Part shown: positions 8,533 to 16,758 of the stretch, one piece after another
Layout of the letters: each line of letters starts with the position of its first letter
Numbering within the stretch: position 1 is the stretch's first letter
DNA from: Frigidibacter albus
GTDB taxonomy: Bacteria; Pseudomonadota; Alphaproteobacteria; Rhodobacterales; Rhodobacteraceae
Direction of reading: 5' to 3'
NCBI RefSeq assembly: GCF_009908165.1
Contig: NZ_JAAAUC010000002.1
Span: 310,001 to 374,000, forward strand
DNA length: 64,000 nt
Notes under the pieces: generated by a model
The model's database searches: none
What the model saw: only the letters and a program-made list of their open reading frames with translations
What the model was told of the DNA's origin: nothing
Translations under genes and position numbers: made by a program

Positions 8533-9665
8533 GCCGCGGCCTCCGCCACGGGGCCGCGTCGCCCGCCGATCCGCCGCGGCCGGGCGGCCAGCCACAGCAG
8601 GCCCGCCGTCAGCGCCGAGCCCACCACCACCGGCAGATAGACCAGCGGCCACAGCGCCTCGTCGCTCTGCGCGGCGCTCGCCCCGACATTGGCCAGCATC
8701 TGCACCACGATCAGCAGAACCACCGCCACCCCGATCTGCCGCCAGACGCCGAACCGGCTGAAGCTGCCGGTCAACAGCGCCGAGAAGCCGATCACCGCGA
8801 AGATGGCGGCGGTCAGCGGTTGGGCAAAGCGCGAATGCCCCTCGGCCAGGAATACCTCCCGCGGCTGGCGCGTGATCTCCATCAGATCGGGGGTGGGGAA
8901 CAGCAGCGCCTGGGTGGAGAATTCGCGCAGATCGCGGCGGCGGGTACCGGCCTCGGTGATCAGCGCGCCGATGTCATAGGTGAAATCGTCGAAGCGGGTC
9001 ACGAACAGGCGGTTGCCCTCGGCCTGCAGGGTCTGGGCCATGCCCTCGAACATCACCAGCTTGGGCCCGGTCTCGGCCCGGATCAGCAGGGCGCGTTCGG
9101 CGGTATAGGTGGTGGTCTGCGTCTCGGCCCGCGCATCGGACAGGTAGATGTCCAGCAACTCTCCGTTGAGGGTGATTTCGCGGATGTAAAGCGTGATGCC
9201 CGCCGCCGGGTGCTGGAAACTGCCATCGACCAGGAATTGCGCGGTGATGTTCTCGGCAATCTCGGTGCGCCGCTCGGCAAGCCCGGTGCGGCTGGCGGGC
9301 ACCAGCACATGCGTCAGCACCGAGAGCAGCAGCGCCACGATCAGCCCGAAGGCAAGGGCCGGCCGCGCCAGCCGCCAGGGCGAGAATCCGGTCGCCTGCA
9401 TCACGACGAGCTCGCTTTCGGCAGACAGGCGGTTGGTGACATAGACCGCGGCGGCAAAGGCCGAGACCGGCAGCACCATGCGGATCACGTTGGGCAAGGT
9501 CAGCAGGCTGAATTCGAGGAAGACCCAGGCCGACTGGCCATCGGCGATCAGCTGTTCGAACAGCCGCACGGCCTGGTTGATCCAGTAGACCGAGACCAGC
9601 ACGAGCGAGAAGAAGCCGAACAGCGTCAGCAGTTGCGACAGCAGGTATCTGTCGAATCTGGACAC
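8529..9665 (-). CDS. lptF: LPS export ABC transporter permease LptF
   Basis: Partner of LptG in the LPS export ABC transporter; 378 aa. It begins MSRFDRYLLSQLLTLFGFFSLVLVSVYWINQAVRLFEQL, the standard LptF first helix. Next come conserved segments LLTLPNVIRMVLPVSAFAAAVYVTNRL and ESELVVMQATGFSPW, a periplasmic domain, and C-terminal helices. It is the first gene of the minus-strand operon lptF-lptG-lptD-surA-pdxA-rsmA and is divergent from pepA; both promoters must lie within 9666-9884. No specific operator could be recognised there. Confidence 0.95.
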   Translation of the reverse strand: MSRFDRYLLSQLLTLFGFFSLVLVSVYWINQAVRLFEQLIADGQSAWVFLEFSLLTLPNVIRMVLPVSAFAAAVYVTNRLSAESELVVMQATGFSPWRLARPALAFGLIVALLLSVLTHVLVPASRTGLAERRTEIAENITAQFLVDGSFQHPAAGITLYIREITLNGELLDIYLSDARAETQTTTYTAERALLIRAETGPKLVMFEGMAQTLQAEGNRLFVTRFDDFTYDIGALITEAGTRRRDLREFSTQALLFPTPDLMEITRQPREVFLAEGHSRFAQPLTAAIFAVIGFSALLTGSFSRFGVWRQIGVAVVLLIVVQMLANVGASAAQSDEALWPLVYLPVVVGSALTAGLLWLAARPRRIGGRRGPVAEAAA

Positions 9666-9884
9666 CTGTGCTGTCTCCCCCGCTGGTCTGGCCCCTCCCT
9701 AGCCCAATCGCCGGGCCGGGAAAACTGGTATCTGGCCAAGCCCGGGCGGGCGGGCTAGTGTCCGGCAAAACCCCGCCCGCCGCCGGAGGCCGCCCCTCGC
9801 CCCCTCCGGCCGGGCCGCCCGCCGGGCAAGCCGGACCGCCACCCAAGGCACCCAGATTTCAGACCGCAGAGCAAAGGCAGCCCC

Positions 9885-11363
9885 ATGACCGCACCCGTCG
9901 CCATCCATTTTCGCGAAACCGATGTCGAGGCGCTGGCCGGCCATGCCGGGCGCATCGCCGTGCTGCTGCCCGAGGGCGGCGCGCTTGACACCGGCGCCAA
10001 GCGGCTGGACCGGGCGATGAAGGGGGCGCTGTCGCGCTATGCCGCCAGCCCCGCCTTCGGCAAGCTGAAGGCGGGCGAGGGAGCCGATCTTGGCTATCCG
10101 GCGGGCCTTGCGGCCGAGGCGGTGCAGGTGATCCGGCTGGACCGCAAGGCCAGCGTCGAGGACGCCCGCAAGGCCGGCGCCGCCATCGGCAAGACCCTGA
10201 CCGAGGCGGGCGCGCTGGTGCTGGCCGGCAATCACCCGCGCGCCGCCGAGATCGCGCTTGGCCTTGCGCTGCGGGCCTATGACTTCACCGCCCACAAGAC
10301 CGCAGAGCCGAAGCTGCTTGGCGAGGTCACCTTCATGGTCGCCAAGCCCGAGGCGGTGGCGGCCGAGGCGCGCCCGATGGCGGCGCTGGCCGAGGGCGTG
10401 TTCTTCACCCGCGACCTGATCAACGAACCGGCCAACGTGCTGACCACCTATGACTTCGCGGCCCGGCTGGCGGCGATGCACGAGCTTGGGCTCGATGTCG
10501 AGATCCTCGAGGAAGAGGAGCTGGTGAAACTGGGCATGGGCGCGCTCGTCGCCGTCGGCATGGGCTCGGAAAGCCCCTCCAAGGTCGTGGTCATGCAGTG
10601 GAACGGCGGCGGGGACGAGCCGCCACTGGCGCTGGTCGGCAAGGGCGTGGTGTTCGACACCGGCGGGATTTCCATCAAGCCCGCGGGCGGCATGGAAGAG
10701 ATGACGATGGACATGGGCGGCGCCGGCGTGGTCGCGGGGGTGATGCGCACGCTGGCGCTGCGCGGGGCGAAGGCCAATGTCGTCGGGATCGTCGGGCTGG
10801 TCGAGAACATGCCCGACGGGCGCGCGCAGCGCCCCGGGGATGTGGTCCGCTCGATGAAGGGCGACACCATCGAGGTCATCAACACCGATGCGGAAGGGCG
10901 GTTGGTGCTGGCCGATGTGCTCTGGTACGCGCAGGACCGCTTCAAGCCCTCGGGCGTGATCGACCTGGCCACGCTGACCGGCGCGATCATCATCGGGCTG
11001 GGGCATGAGAATGCCGGCGTCTTCTCCAACAACGACGCCTTCGCGGGGGCCTTCCTCAAGGCCGCGAAGGCCGAAGGCGAGGGCGCCTGGCGGATGCCGA
11101 TGGGCGCGGCCTATGATGCCAAGCTGAAATCCCGCATCGCCGACATGATGAACGTGGGCGGGCGCCCCGGCGGCGCGATCACCGCGGCGCAGTTCCTGGC
11201 GCGGTTCATCCAGGACGGGATGCCCTGGATCCACCTCGACATCGCCGGGGTGGCGCTGCCGCCGTCGGAAACCGCGCTGGCCCCGAAGGGCGCCAGCGGC
11301 TGGGGGGTGATGGCGCTGAACCGGCTGATCCAGGATGGCTATGAGCCGGCCGACAAGGGCTGA
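9885..11363 (+). CDS. pepA: Leucyl aminopeptidase (M17 family)
   Basis: Cytosolic metallo-aminopeptidase removing N-terminal leucine and other residues; family members form hexamers with two metal ions. 492 aa, normal length. The N-terminal macro-like domain occupies about residues 1-165 and the catalytic domain follows. Metal-binding segments include LVGKGVVFDTGGISIKP, MDMGGAGVV and the M17 signature NTDAEGRL (EVINTDAEGRLVLADVLW). It is divergent from lptF and is followed six bases later by holC, a pairing seen widely in proteobacteria. Confidence 0.96.
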   Translation: MTAPVAIHFRETDVEALAGHAGRIAVLLPEGGALDTGAKRLDRAMKGALSRYAASPAFGKLKAGEGADLGYPAGLAAEAVQVIRLDRKASVEDARKAGAAIGKTLTEAGALVLAGNHPRAAEIALGLALRAYDFTAHKTAEPKLLGEVTFMVAKPEAVAAEARPMAALAEGVFFTRDLINEPANVLTTYDFAARLAAMHELGLDVEILEEEELVKLGMGALVAVGMGSESPSKVVVMQWNGGGDEPPLALVGKGVVFDTGGISIKPAGGMEEMTMDMGGAGVVAGVMRTLALRGAKANVVGIVGLVENMPDGRAQRPGDVVRSMKGDTIEVINTDAEGRLVLADVLWYAQDRFKPSGVIDLATLTGAIIIGLGHENAGVFSNNDAFAGAFLKAAKAEGEGAWRMPMGAAYDAKLKSRIADMMNVGGRPGGAITAAQFLARFIQDGMPWIHLDIAGVALPPSETALAPKGASGWGVMALNRLIQDGYEPADKG

Positions 11364-11369
11364 GGTCTC

Positions 11370-11825
11370 ATGCCGGCCCTCTTCTACCAGCTGACCCGCT
11401 CTACCCTCGAGCAGACGGCCGAGACGATCCTTGGCCGCGCGCTGAAGCAGGGCTGGCGCGTGACCCTGCGCGGCAGCGATGCTGGCGTGCTGTCGCGGCT
11501 CGATGCGGCGCTGTGGGCGGGGGATGAGGCGGGCTTCCTGCCGCATGGCCTCGCGGGCGGGCCGCATAATGCCGAGCAGCCGGTGCTGCTGACCACGGCG
11601 GGCGGGCTGCCCAACGATCCGCAGGCGCTGATGGCGATCGGCGGCGCGGCGGTGACGGCCGAGGAGGTGGCGGCATTGCAGCGGGTGTGGATCCTGTTCG
11701 ACGGGCTCGATGGTGCCGCGCTGGCTGCTGCCCGGGTGCAGTGGCGCGAACTGACCGGCGCCGGGTCTTCGGCACAGTATTGGAGCGAAGAGGGCGGGGG
11801 CTGGGAGAAGAAGGCGGAGCGGTGA
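11370..11825 (+). CDS. holC: DNA polymerase III chi subunit
   Basis: Chi subunit of the clamp-loader complex, which in E. coli links the psi subunit to single-strand-binding protein. 151 aa, normal length. The start MPALFYQLTRSTLEQTAETILGRALKQGWRV and the segment LDAALWAGDEAGFLPHGL are family signatures. It begins six bases after pepA, indicating one transcript. A copy of the terminator-like repeat lies about 40 bases after its stop. Confidence 0.93.
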   Translation: MPALFYQLTRSTLEQTAETILGRALKQGWRVTLRGSDAGVLSRLDAALWAGDEAGFLPHGLAGGPHNAEQPVLLTTAGGLPNDPQALMAIGGAAVTAEEVAALQRVWILFDGLDGAALAAARVQWRELTGAGSSAQYWSEEGGGWEKKAER

Positions 11826-11867
11826 GTGCCTGGCCGAGGCGGGGCGCTGCCCCCGGACGTTGCCAAA

Positions 11868-11917
11868 GCCGGGGGCGCTGCCCCCGGACCCCCGGGATAC
11901 TTTCGCCAGCAAGAAGC
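11868..11917 (+). repeat. Terminator-like intergenic repeat, copy B
   Basis: GCCGGGGGCGCTGCCCCCGG hairpin, then ACCCCCGGGATACTTTCGCCAGCAAGAAG. It is downstream of holC in the orientation that puts the hairpin before GATACTTT. A truncated duplicate of the hairpin (GGGGCGCTGCCCCCGGAC) lies just upstream at about 11841-11858, suggesting local duplication. Confidence 0.8.
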
Positions 11918-12046
11918 GGAGGGGGCGCTCGAAAGGTAGTGGCGCGCTCTCGCTGGCGTGAGGGGGGCGGCGCAGAATCACCGTGACCCCCCGCGCGGAA
12001 GCCGGTAAGCGGGGGCAGGATTGTGACAGCAGACCGGACCCCCGAC

Positions 12047-12502
12047 ATGACCGCCTTCCCGCTCGAGATCCGGCCGCTGATGCCCGAGGATGAACCGGAC
12101 TGGTCCCGGCTGTGGACAGCCTATCTGGCCTTCTACAGCACGGTGTTGCCGGCCGAGGTCCATGCCTCGACCTGGGCGCGGCTGCTGGGGGACGGCGTCT
12201 ATGATCCGCGCGGGATGATCGCGCGGCAGGGTGGGCAGGCGGTGGGGCTGGTGCAGTTCCTGCTGCATCGCAGTGGCTGGAAGATCGAGCATGTGACCTA
12301 TCTGCAGGATCTCTATGTGGCGCCTGGCACCCGCGGCAGCGGCGTGGGCCGGGCGCTGGTCGAGGCGGTCTATGCCGAGGCGGACCGGCTGGGGGCACCG
12401 GCAGTCTATTGGCTGACCAATGAGGGCAACACCACCGCACGGCAGCTCTATGACCGGGTGGGCGTGCAATCGCCGTTCCTGCGCTACAATCGCCCGGCAT
12501 GA
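12047..12502 (+). CDS. GNAT family N-acetyltransferase
   Basis: 151 aa if started at ATG 12047; an in-frame GTG at 12023 would add eight residues and has a purine-rich stretch close upstream. The fold signature is clear: IRPLMPEDEPDWSRLWTAYLAFY, central strand LYVAPGTRGSGVGRALVEAVYAEA (acetyl-CoA-binding R/Q-x-x-G-x-G/A motif as RGSGVG), and C-terminal VYWLTNEGNTTARQLYDRVG. The substrate cannot be inferred. Its stop overlaps the next start (ATGA at 12499-12502), so it is translationally coupled to the DUF2927 lipoprotein gene. Confidence 0.85.
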   Translation: MTAFPLEIRPLMPEDEPDWSRLWTAYLAFYSTVLPAEVHASTWARLLGDGVYDPRGMIARQGGQAVGLVQFLLHRSGWKIEHVTYLQDLYVAPGTRGSGVGRALVEAVYAEADRLGAPAVYWLTNEGNTTARQLYDRVGVQSPFLRYNRPA

Positions 12503-13923
12503 CCAGTGCCGCCCCCTTTGCCGGCCTTCGCGCGGCGCTGATTCTTGCACTGGCTTTGGCCGGATGCGCCCCGTCGGGCGCCCCTGTGTCCTCTCTGCGC
12601 GCCACGCCGGTCAGCTTCCCGAATGCCGAACCGCTGCCGCCGATGCGCCAGTTCGGCGCGACGCGGCCAATGCCGGTGCTGCGCCCGAACGCCCAGATCG
12701 CGCGGGACTTTCTGGAGCTGAGCTTCCAGATGGAGAGCGGGCGGGAGTTGCCGGTGCTGACGCGCTTCGAAGGCCCCGTCGCGCTGCATGTCACCGGCAG
12801 CGTGCCACCCACCGCCCGCGCCGATATCGACAAGCTGGCGGCGCGGCTGCGGGCCGAGGCGAGCATCCCGCTGCGCGTGGTGGCAGGCCCGGCCCCGGCC
12901 GAGGGCAATGTGATCGTGGTGGAGTTCCTGCCGCGCGCCCAGATGCAGGCGCTGGTGCCGGAGGCCGCCTGTTTCGTGGTGCCGCGCGTCAGCAGCTGGG
13001 ATGAGTACCGCGCCGCCCGCCGCTCGGCCCTGCTCGACTGGGCGACGCTGACGGTGCGGCAGCGCGCGACGGTGATCGTTCCCAATGACACCTCGCCGCA
13101 GGAGATCCGCGATTGCCTGCATGAAGAGGTGGCCCAGGCGCTTGGCCCGCTGAATGACATCTACCGCCTGCCCGATACCGTGTTCAACGACGACAATTTC
13201 CACGCGGTCCTGACCGGCTTCGACATGCTGGTGCTGCGGACCTATTACGCGCCCGAACTCGCCAGCGGCATGACCCGGGCCGAGGTGGCGGCGCGGCTGC
13301 CGGGGCTGCTGGCCCGCGCCAATCCGCGCGGCGGCAGCGCGGCGCAAAGCGCGCCGGCCGATCCCACGCCGCGGGCCTGGATCGACGCGGTGGAGCGGGC
13401 GCTTGGGCCGCGCGCGTCCGACTCGGCGCGGCGGGAGGCGGCGCGGCGGGCGGTGGCGATCGCGCAGGCCTCGGGCTGGACCGATGCCCGCGCCGGCTTT
13501 GCCTGGTTCGCGCTGGCGCGGCTCAGCCTGTCGGGCGATCTGGAGACCGCGTTCACCGGCTTCCTGCGCGCGGCGCTGATCTACCGCTCGCGCCCGGGGA
13601 TGGAGATTCAGGCGGCGCATGTGGACATGCAGCTGGCGGCCTTTGCGCTGTCGGCGGGGCAGGCCGAGGATACGCTGACCTTCGTGGAACGCTCGCTGCC
13701 GGTGGTGGCGCAGGCCGAGAATGCGGCGCTGCTGGCGACGCTGATGCTGCTGCGGGCCGAGGCGCTGGAGCTGCTGGGGCGCGCCTCCGAGGCGCGGGAG
13801 GTGCGGCTGGACGCGATGGGGTGGGCGCGCTATGGCTTCGGGCCAGAGCTTGAGGTGCGCCGCCGGGTGGCGGAGATCGCGGCGCTGTCGCCGCGGGCGC
13901 GGATGGCTGCCGCGGCGCAATGA
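12499..13923 (+). CDS. DUF2927 domain-containing lipoprotein
   Basis: 474 aa. The N terminus is a lipoprotein signal (LRAALILALALAGCAPSGAP, lipobox LAGC with Cys near residue 24). Residues about 70-260 form the DUF2927 domain with the conserved block DCLHEEVAQALGPLNDIYRLPDTVFNDDN. The C-terminal half is Ala/Arg-rich and probably helical, with tetratricopeptide-like spacing. HEE in that block resembles a metalloprotease-like site, but activity is not established for the family. Found mainly in Rhodobacterales. Confidence 0.85.
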   Translation: MTSAAPFAGLRAALILALALAGCAPSGAPVSSLRATPVSFPNAEPLPPMRQFGATRPMPVLRPNAQIARDFLELSFQMESGRELPVLTRFEGPVALHVTGSVPPTARADIDKLAARLRAEASIPLRVVAGPAPAEGNVIVVEFLPRAQMQALVPEAACFVVPRVSSWDEYRAARRSALLDWATLTVRQRATVIVPNDTSPQEIRDCLHEEVAQALGPLNDIYRLPDTVFNDDNFHAVLTGFDMLVLRTYYAPELASGMTRAEVAARLPGLLARANPRGGSAAQSAPADPTPRAWIDAVERALGPRASDSARREAARRAVAIAQASGWTDARAGFAWFALARLSLSGDLETAFTGFLRAALIYRSRPGMEIQAAHVDMQLAAFALSAGQAEDTLTFVERSLPVVAQAENAALLATLMLLRAEALELLGRASEAREVRLDAMGWARYGFGPELEVRRRVAEIAALSPRARMAAAAQ

Positions 13924-13948
13924 CCCGGCGCAGGAAAGGACTGACTGC

Positions 13949-14113
13949 ATGATCGTGCTGGCCGGATTCGTGATCGGGGCGCTGTGGGGCGGGCTGCTGG
14001 CGCGCAGGCGCAAGGGCACCCGTTTCGACATTGCGCAATATGCGCTGTCCTTCGGCATCGCCTTCGCGCTGCTGGCGCTGTTCCTGGCGATCTTCCTCGA
14101 CCGCCTGGCCTGA
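13949..14113 (+). CDS. Small two-helix membrane protein
   Basis: 54 aa. ATG at 13949 is preceded by a good ribosome-binding site (AGGAAAGGA). Two hydrophobic helices, residues 1-18 (MIVLAGFVIGALWGGLLA) and about 31-51 (ALSFGIAFALLALFLAIFL), are separated by a basic loop RRRKGTRFD. It sits between the DUF2927 gene and the VWA gene, nine bases before the latter, so it is probably co-transcribed with it. No function is recognised. Confidence 0.75.
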   Translation: MIVLAGFVIGALWGGLLARRRKGTRFDIAQYALSFGIAFALLALFLAIFLDRLA

Positions 14114-14122
14114 GGCCCGCCG

Positions 14123-15304
14123 ATGTTCCTGCCGTTCTTCGAGGGGCTCAGGGGACACGGGGTTCCGGTCTCTGTCCGCGAGTATCTGGCGTTTCTGGAG
14201 TCGATGCAGGCGGGCCTTGTCACCTATGACGTGGACGGCTTCTACTACCTCGCCCGCGCGATCATGGTGAAGGATGAGCGGCATATCGACCGCTTCGACC
14301 GGGCCTTTTCCGAAGCGTTTTCCGGGTTGCAGGCGCTCAGTGCCGAGCAGGTGCTGGAGGCGGTGGACCTGCCGCCCGAATGGCTGGAGAAGCTGGCCGA
14401 GAAGCTGCTGACGCCGGAGGAGAAGGCCGAGATCGCGGCGCTTGGCGGCTTCGACAAGCTGATGGAGACGCTGCGCCAGCGGCTGGAGGAACAGAAGGGC
14501 CGCCATCAGGGCGGCAGCAAATGGGTCGGCACTGCCGGAACCTCGCCCTTCGGCGCCTATGGCTACAACCCCGAGGGCGTGCGGATCGGCCAGGAGGGCA
14601 GCCGCCACCAGCGCGCGGTCAAGGTCTGGGACAAGCGCGAGTTCCGCGATTTCGACGACCAGGTGGAGCTTGGCACCCGCAACATCAAGGTGGCGCTGAA
14701 ACGCCTGCGCAAATGGGCCCGCGACGGCGCGCATGAGGAGCTGGACCTGCCGGGCACCATCCGCTCGACCGCCGAGCAGGGCTATCTGGATGTGAAGACC
14801 CGGCCCGAGCGGCGCAATGCGGTGAAGGTGCTGCTGCTGCTGGATGTCGGCGGGTCGATGGACGCACATGTGCAGGCGGTGGAAGAGCTGTTCTCGGCGG
14901 CGCGGGCCGAGTTCAAGCATCTGGAGGCCTATTACTTCCACAACTGCCTCTATGAGGGGCTGTGGCGCGACAACAAGCGCCGCTGGAACGCGCAGATCCC
15001 GACGCTGGAGGTGCTGCGCACCTATGGGGCCGACTACAAATGCGTGATCGTCGGCGATGCGTCGATGTCGCCCTACGAGATCCTGCATCCGGGCGGTGCC
15101 AATGAGCATTGGAACCCCGAGGCCGGCGAGGTCTGGCTGAAGCGCGCGCGCGAGGCCTGGCCCGCGCATGTCTGGCTGAACCCGCTGCCAGAGCGGATGT
15201 GGGGCTACACGCAGTCGGTGCAGATCATCAGGGCGCAGTTCGAGGAGCGGATGTTCCCGCTGACGCTGGACGGGATTACCCGGGCGATGAAGGCTTTGGG
15301 TTAG
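14123..15304 (+). CDS. VWA domain-containing protein, CoxE-like
   Basis: 393 aa. The N-terminal half is helical (MFLPFFEGLRGHGVPVSVREYLAFLE). The middle has a Gly/Tyr-rich segment (GTAGTSPFGAYGYNPEGVRIG). The C-terminal von Willebrand A domain begins at LLLLDVGGSMDAHVQAVEELF. The MIDAS motif reads DVGGSM rather than the canonical DxSxS; this variant is usual in the CoxE-like family. Such proteins normally work with a MoxR-type AAA ATPase, which is not adjacent here. Its stop overlaps the stop of the convergent DUF1638 gene by four bases. Confidence 0.88.
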   Translation: MFLPFFEGLRGHGVPVSVREYLAFLESMQAGLVTYDVDGFYYLARAIMVKDERHIDRFDRAFSEAFSGLQALSAEQVLEAVDLPPEWLEKLAEKLLTPEEKAEIAALGGFDKLMETLRQRLEEQKGRHQGGSKWVGTAGTSPFGAYGYNPEGVRIGQEGSRHQRAVKVWDKREFRDFDDQVELGTRNIKVALKRLRKWARDGAHEELDLPGTIRSTAEQGYLDVKTRPERRNAVKVLLLLDVGGSMDAHVQAVEELFSAARAEFKHLEAYYFHNCLYEGLWRDNKRRWNAQIPTLEVLRTYGADYKCVIVGDASMSPYEILHPGGANEHWNPEAGEVWLKRAREAWPAHVWLNPLPERMWGYTQSVQIIRAQFEERMFPLTLDGITRAMKALG

Positions 15305-15966
15305 AGCCGCGCCAGCGCGGGGGTGAGGTCGCCATAGCCCGTCAGCCGCCGCACATAGCGGAGCCCCAGCCGCGCCGCGCAGTCCGCCGCCTTGGCATCG
15401 AGGACCGGATCGTCGGTCTGGGCTTGATAGACCAGCCGGTCATAATTCCCGAAATACATCCCGCGCAGCTCGGGATGCCGGTCGAGACCCAAGGGCCGCC
15501 AGACGAAGGCGTCGAACTGGCGCACGAGGAAATCGGTGAGGTAGAAGGCCCCCATCTCCTCCTCGGCCCGGGCAGCGAAGGCGGCATTGCCCTCGAAGAA
15601 GGCGTAGCAATGCGGGCCTTCCACCATCTCCACCCCCAGCTCGGCGCATTTCGCGGCCAGCAGCCCGCCGGTGCCGCAATCGGCATAGACCACGAACAGC
15701 TTGTCATAGTCCGCCCGGTGCTTCGCCACCGCCTCGGCCACCGCCGCGGTGATCCTGTCGGGCCAGAGATGCAGGTTTGCGGGCAGGCAGGTCAGATCCA
15801 GATGGTCCCAGCCATTCGCGGATTTCAGGTCCAGGATTTCCCGCGCCAGCGCCCCGCAGGCGATCAGCAGCACCCGGCCGACCCGCGCGGGGGGCAGGCC
15901 GGTGTCGGTCAGCACCGAGTCGGGCGGCACAGGGGCTGCCGAGACATGGCCCGGTAGGGCGGTCAC
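15301..15966 (-). CDS. DUF1638 domain-containing protein
   Basis: 221 aa from a GTG start at 15966 that overlaps the stop of the preceding small gene (GTGA). The first about 25 residues are variable; the conserved domain starts at VLLIACGALAREILDLK and includes LTCLPANLHLWPDRI, FVVYADCGTGGLL, EGPHCYAFFEGN and GMYFGNYDRLVY. It is the fourth gene of a minus-strand operon headed by a corrinoid protein. DUF1638 genes often accompany corrinoid methyltransferase components in Rhodobacterales, and I recall, without checking, genetic evidence linking them to methionine synthesis. Its precise reaction is unknown. Confidence 0.85.
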   Translation of the reverse strand: MTALPGHVSAAPVPPDSVLTDTGLPPARVGRVLLIACGALAREILDLKSANGWDHLDLTCLPANLHLWPDRITAAVAEAVAKHRADYDKLFVVYADCGTGGLLAAKCAELGVEMVEGPHCYAFFEGNAAFAARAEEEMGAFYLTDFLVRQFDAFVWRPLGLDRHPELRGMYFGNYDRLVYQAQTDDPVLDAKAADCAARLGLRYVRRLTGYGDLTPALARL

Positions 15967-16121
15967 CGGCGCAGGCCGCGCCAGCCAAGGATCAGGCTGG
16001 CACAGAGCGCGGCGACGCCGAGCACGGCCAGCGGCAACCCGGCAAGCGACCAGATCGCAAGTGTGGCCCCTGCTGCGGCAATCACGATCAGGGTCATGGT
16101 GGCGAAGACATGGACGGGCAT
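15963..16121 (-). CDS. Small membrane protein in the corrinoid/DUF1638 operon
   Basis: 52 aa. ATG at 16121 follows a near-perfect ribosome-binding site (AAAGGAGG, eight bases upstream). Two membrane helices are predicted: residues about 4-25 (VFATMTLIVIAAAGATLAIWSL) and 28-46 (LPLAVLGVAALCASLILGW), ending in RGLRR. Its stop overlaps the DUF1638 GTG start, so the two are translationally coupled. No family recognised. Confidence 0.75.
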   Translation of the reverse strand: MPVHVFATMTLIVIAAAGATLAIWSLAGLPLAVLGVAALCASLILGWRGLRR

Positions 16122-16176
16122 CGCGGCCTCCTTTCGCAGCAATGTAGGTGCACCGCACCCGAAAGAGAAGGCGCGG

Positions 16177-16746
16177 CTAGCTGCGGCTGCGGTCCAGCAC
16201 GGCCTGCCCACGCGGGCTCAGGCGATAGCCTGTGGCAAGGCTTTCGGTCAGGCCCTGCTCCTTCAACCAGCGGATCTGGCGCTTGAACACCTGCGTCTCC
16301 ACACCGGCTTCGGCGGCAAGGTCGGGCGCACGGCGTCCGGGGTTGGCGGCGATGACGGCAAGGCGTTGCAGCGGATCGAACTCCGCACGGCGCGCGGTTT
16401 CGGCCAGGCGCGCAAGGATCGTGTCGGCCTCCTCGGCGCCTGGCACGTCCAGGCGCAGCGCGCTGCGCGGATCGGGTCCGTGGGTGAAGGCGATGCGCCA
16501 GATCGGCTCGGTGCCCTGCAGGAGCGGGTCCGCCAGCAGCGCCTCGCGGTTGGCAAAGCCGGCAAGGCGCGCATCGCTCTCGCCGATGTCGGCCTCGCGG
16601 ACCGCCTCGACCATGTCGATCCGCAACTCGCCCACCGGCGTACGCTGACGGCCACCGGCCTTGGCGCGCGGCAACGCCCATCGGCGGAAGGCAACGGTGA
16701 TTTCACCCTTTGCGATCCGCTGCAGGGTTTGCGCACGGAACAGCAC
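16177..16746 (-). CDS. ASCH/PUA-like domain protein with a C-terminal winged-helix region
   Basis: 189 aa from GTG 16746, 12 bases after the corrinoid-protein stop. The first half resembles the ASCH (PUA-like) family: MLFRAQTLQRIAKGEITVAFRRW, then RTPVGELRIDMVEAV and PIWRIAFTHGPDPR. The C-terminal part (about 125-189) looks like a winged helix (DPLQRLAVIAANPGRRAPDLAAE, VFKRQIRWLKEQGLTESLATGYRLSPRGQAVL). ASCH domains are thought to bind RNA or modified nucleotides. Position inside the corrinoid operon suggests a regulatory or accessory role, but this is inference. Confidence 0.7.
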   Translation of the reverse strand: MLFRAQTLQRIAKGEITVAFRRWALPRAKAGGRQRTPVGELRIDMVEAVREADIGESDARLAGFANREALLADPLLQGTEPIWRIAFTHGPDPRSALRLDVPGAEEADTILARLAETARRAEFDPLQRLAVIAANPGRRAPDLAAEAGVETQVFKRQIRWLKEQGLTESLATGYRLSPRGQAVLDRSRS

Positions 16747-16758
16747 GGCCAGGTCCCG

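Noticed and set aside
9699-13160. Very long open frame on the minus strand (over 1100 codons) opposite pepA and holC
   Set aside because: It is an antisense artefact of high GC content; the plus-strand genes have full family motifs and the minus product is low-complexity Arg/Pro/Gly sequence.
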